DNA from: Cephalothrix simula
Taxonomy: Eukaryota; Nemertea; Palaeonemertea; Archinemertea; Cephalotrichidae
Reading direction: 5' to 3'
Length of the DNA stretch: 64,000 bases
Assembly (NCBI GenBank): GCA_035591015.1
Contig: JAXIUW010240284.1
Location: 1-64,000, forward strand
The notes under the pieces are model-generated. The model was not told the DNA's origin. It made no database searches and was given only the letters and a program-made list of their open reading frames with translations. Numbering within the stretch: position 1 is the first letter of the stretch; each line of letters starts with the position of its first letter. Made by a program: the position numbers and the translations under genes. Below, piece after piece: positions 62,783 through 64,000 of this stretch.

Positions 62783-64000
62783 ATGTTTAACTATCTTTCT
62801 AACAAACTGCATTCAGTCTTAATTATTCTGATTGCACTGCGCTTTCTGAGGTCTAAACGTTACTCACAAAGCCTGTCGTTGATAACTTGGATATCTCTAT
62901 TAGGCATATTGCTTGGAGTAACCGCTTTAATTATAGTAACTTCGCTGATGAATGGCTTCCGCGATAACATGTATCTAGCTCTGTTGGGTACTAGTGCCAA
63001 CACAATTGTTTATCGCAGTGATGGCCAGCCGGTAGACCCGAAACTAGCTGAAGTGCTGGCTGATTATGCTGGCGTAGTTGCCGTTGCTCCCTATTTTGAG
63101 CGTCAGGCTTTTCTAAGTTTCGGAAATCGCTACCGAGCGCTCACTCTGCGTGCCATCAATCCAAGCCTAGAGAGCGATGTAACGGCAATCAATCATTTTT
63201 TGAAATCAAGATTAATTTTTTCTGAACAAGATGACCCAGCACTGCTTGAAGAGTTAAAAGAAGGCACAGGCATTATTATTGGTAGCGGCATAGCCAAGCA
63301 TCTTGGCGTAATTAAGGGTGAAACGGTAACCGTAATTTCACCCAATATGCGCATGACGCCTATCGGCTCGGTGCCAATAATGCGCACAGCAAAGGTAGTC
63401 GGCTTTATAGAAACCGGCTTCAGCAATGATGATGAAGCCATCGCCTACATGACTCAAGAGGCCGTTGCTCCGCTATTCAGAGGCATGGCCTTAGATGGAT
63501 TTTCTGTACACACCAAAGATCCACAGCAAAGGCTAAATCTTAGCCATGACCACAGATTTGATGGCTTTAACATTAAACACTGGTCAGAGGCTTCAAAAAA
63601 TACGCTCTATGTGCTTGCGCTAGAAAAAATAGGGCTTACATCATTAATATCATTGATAATAATAGTGGCCATGTGCAATGTTACTAGCTCATTAATTGTG
63701 CTGGTGCTTGAAAAAAGTAGAGCCATTGCAATTTTGCAAACAACGGGCATGAGCCAGCGGGCTATTCATCGCATATTTGCTTTTCAAGGTCTGTGGATTG
63801 GTAGTATTGGCACATTAGGTGGGGCAGCTCTGGGTTTGCTGGGCTGCTGGGTGTTAGGTAGTTTTTATATTATCAGCCTGCCAAGGGGCGTTTATCCATT
63901 AGCAGATAGCTTGCCTATACGGATAGAGCCCTTAGAAGTGCTAGCCATTATTGCGCTGTCTTTTATTGTATCGGCCATTGCCACTATGATTCCGGCCAGC
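62783..64000 (+). CDS. LolC/LolE-type lipoprotein-release permease, partial
   Basis: A frame of 406 codons that runs off the window with no stop. It encodes an ABC permease of the MacB/LolC fold: a first membrane helix after LIALRFLRSKRYSQSLSLITW with the family block GILLGVTALIIVTSLMNGF, a periplasmic domain of about 210 residues, then three C-terminal helices beginning near KIGLTSLISLIIIVAMCN, ending at IVSAIATMIPAS. LolC/LolE with LolD releases lipoproteins from the inner membrane to LolA. Only a few dozen residues should be missing. The ATG has no strong ribosome site. LolD probably lies downstream; whether this copy is LolC or LolE cannot be decided. Confidence 0.9.
   Translation, partial: MFNYLSNKLHSVLIILIALRFLRSKRYSQSLSLITWISLLGILLGVTALIIVTSLMNGFRDNMYLALLGTSANTIVYRSDGQPVDPKLAEVLADYAGVVAVAPYFERQAFLSFGNRYRALTLRAINPSLESDVTAINHFLKSRLIFSEQDDPALLEELKEGTGIIIGSGIAKHLGVIKGETVTVISPNMRMTPIGSVPIMRTAKVVGFIETGFSNDDEAIAYMTQEAVAPLFRGMALDGFSVHTKDPQQRLNLSHDHRFDGFNIKHWSEASKNTLYVLALEKIGLTSLISLIIIVAMCNVTSSLIVLVLEKSRAIAILQTTGMSQRAIHRIFAFQGLWIGSIGTLGGAALGLLGCWVLGSFYIISLPRGVYPLADSLPIRIEPLEVLAIIALSFIVSAIATMIPAS

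Noticed and set aside
1-64000. Insertion sequences or prophage
   Set aside because: No transposase, integrase or phage structural genes and no long terminal inverted repeats with target duplications were seen.

Overview
This window looks like a chromosome segment of a Gram-negative bacterium, most likely a gammaproteobacterium or close relative. It carries an LPS transport pair (lptA-lptB), a LolC/LolE-type lipoprotein-release permease, class A and class C penicillin-binding proteins, sigma-54, PriA, a SEC-C type SecA, NhaD, and Complex I genes. The DNA is AT-leaning with long AT-rich spacers. I see no prophage, insertion sequence, CRISPR array or rRNA; the only tRNA gene is a tRNA-Leu(CAA) without an encoded CCA end. 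The lineage cannot be fixed from the sequence alone.

Layout. 1-938: non-coding repeats, first a ~134-bp duplicated unit, then a chain of perfect palindromes that keep their pairing while changing sequence. 939-6145 (-): an orphan ParB-like protein, polA, an RDD-domain membrane protein and an exported SH3-like protein. 6281-6988 (+): a CPBP-family membrane protein. 7514-14187 (-): pyrG, lptA, lptB, rpoN, a mannose-type PTS EIIA and pspA, all co-oriented and partly overlapping. 14343-16571 (+): PBP1A. 16647-21224 (-): a large unrecognised helical protein, a CpoB-like lipoprotein and NhaD. 21366-26177 (+): secA, a degenerate old-yellow-enzyme paralogue and ddl. 26370-33294: an unrecognised acidic-tailed protein (-), pyrE and a small ORF (+), two unrecognised lipoproteins and a Na+/Ca2+ exchanger (-). 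33869-43402: tRNA-Leu, priA (-), tgt (+), a frameshifted small gene coupled to argD (+), a TerB-like protein, a tandem CDP-alcohol phosphatidyltransferase and an Smr protein (-). 43508-55952 (+): tkt-rpe, then nuoEFG and nuoJKLMN, with nuoA-D and nuoHI missing from the cluster. 56378-59253 (+): mutM-dacB and rpiA. 59364-62485 (-): a small Cys-rich protein and a large FAD/Fe-S D-2-hydroxyacid dehydrogenase. 62783 to the end (+): a partial LolC/LolE-type permease.

The genes mostly serve housekeeping: envelope building (lpt, lol, PBPs, ddl), non-oxidative pentose phosphate steps (tkt, rpe, rpiA), pyrimidine synthesis (pyrG, pyrE), respiration (nuo), replication and repair (polA, priA, mutM). The unusual content is the palindrome array, broken or degenerate paralogues (old yellow enzyme, PolA proofreading domain, first CDP-AP domain, the frameshifted gene before argD), unrecognised proteins and lipoproteins, a disrupted Complex I cluster, and short tandem repeats of 10-13 bp scattered through spacers and inside reading frames. 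I did not find a clearly recognisable new multi-gene system; the palindrome array next to the orphan ParB-like gene is the most distinctive candidate.
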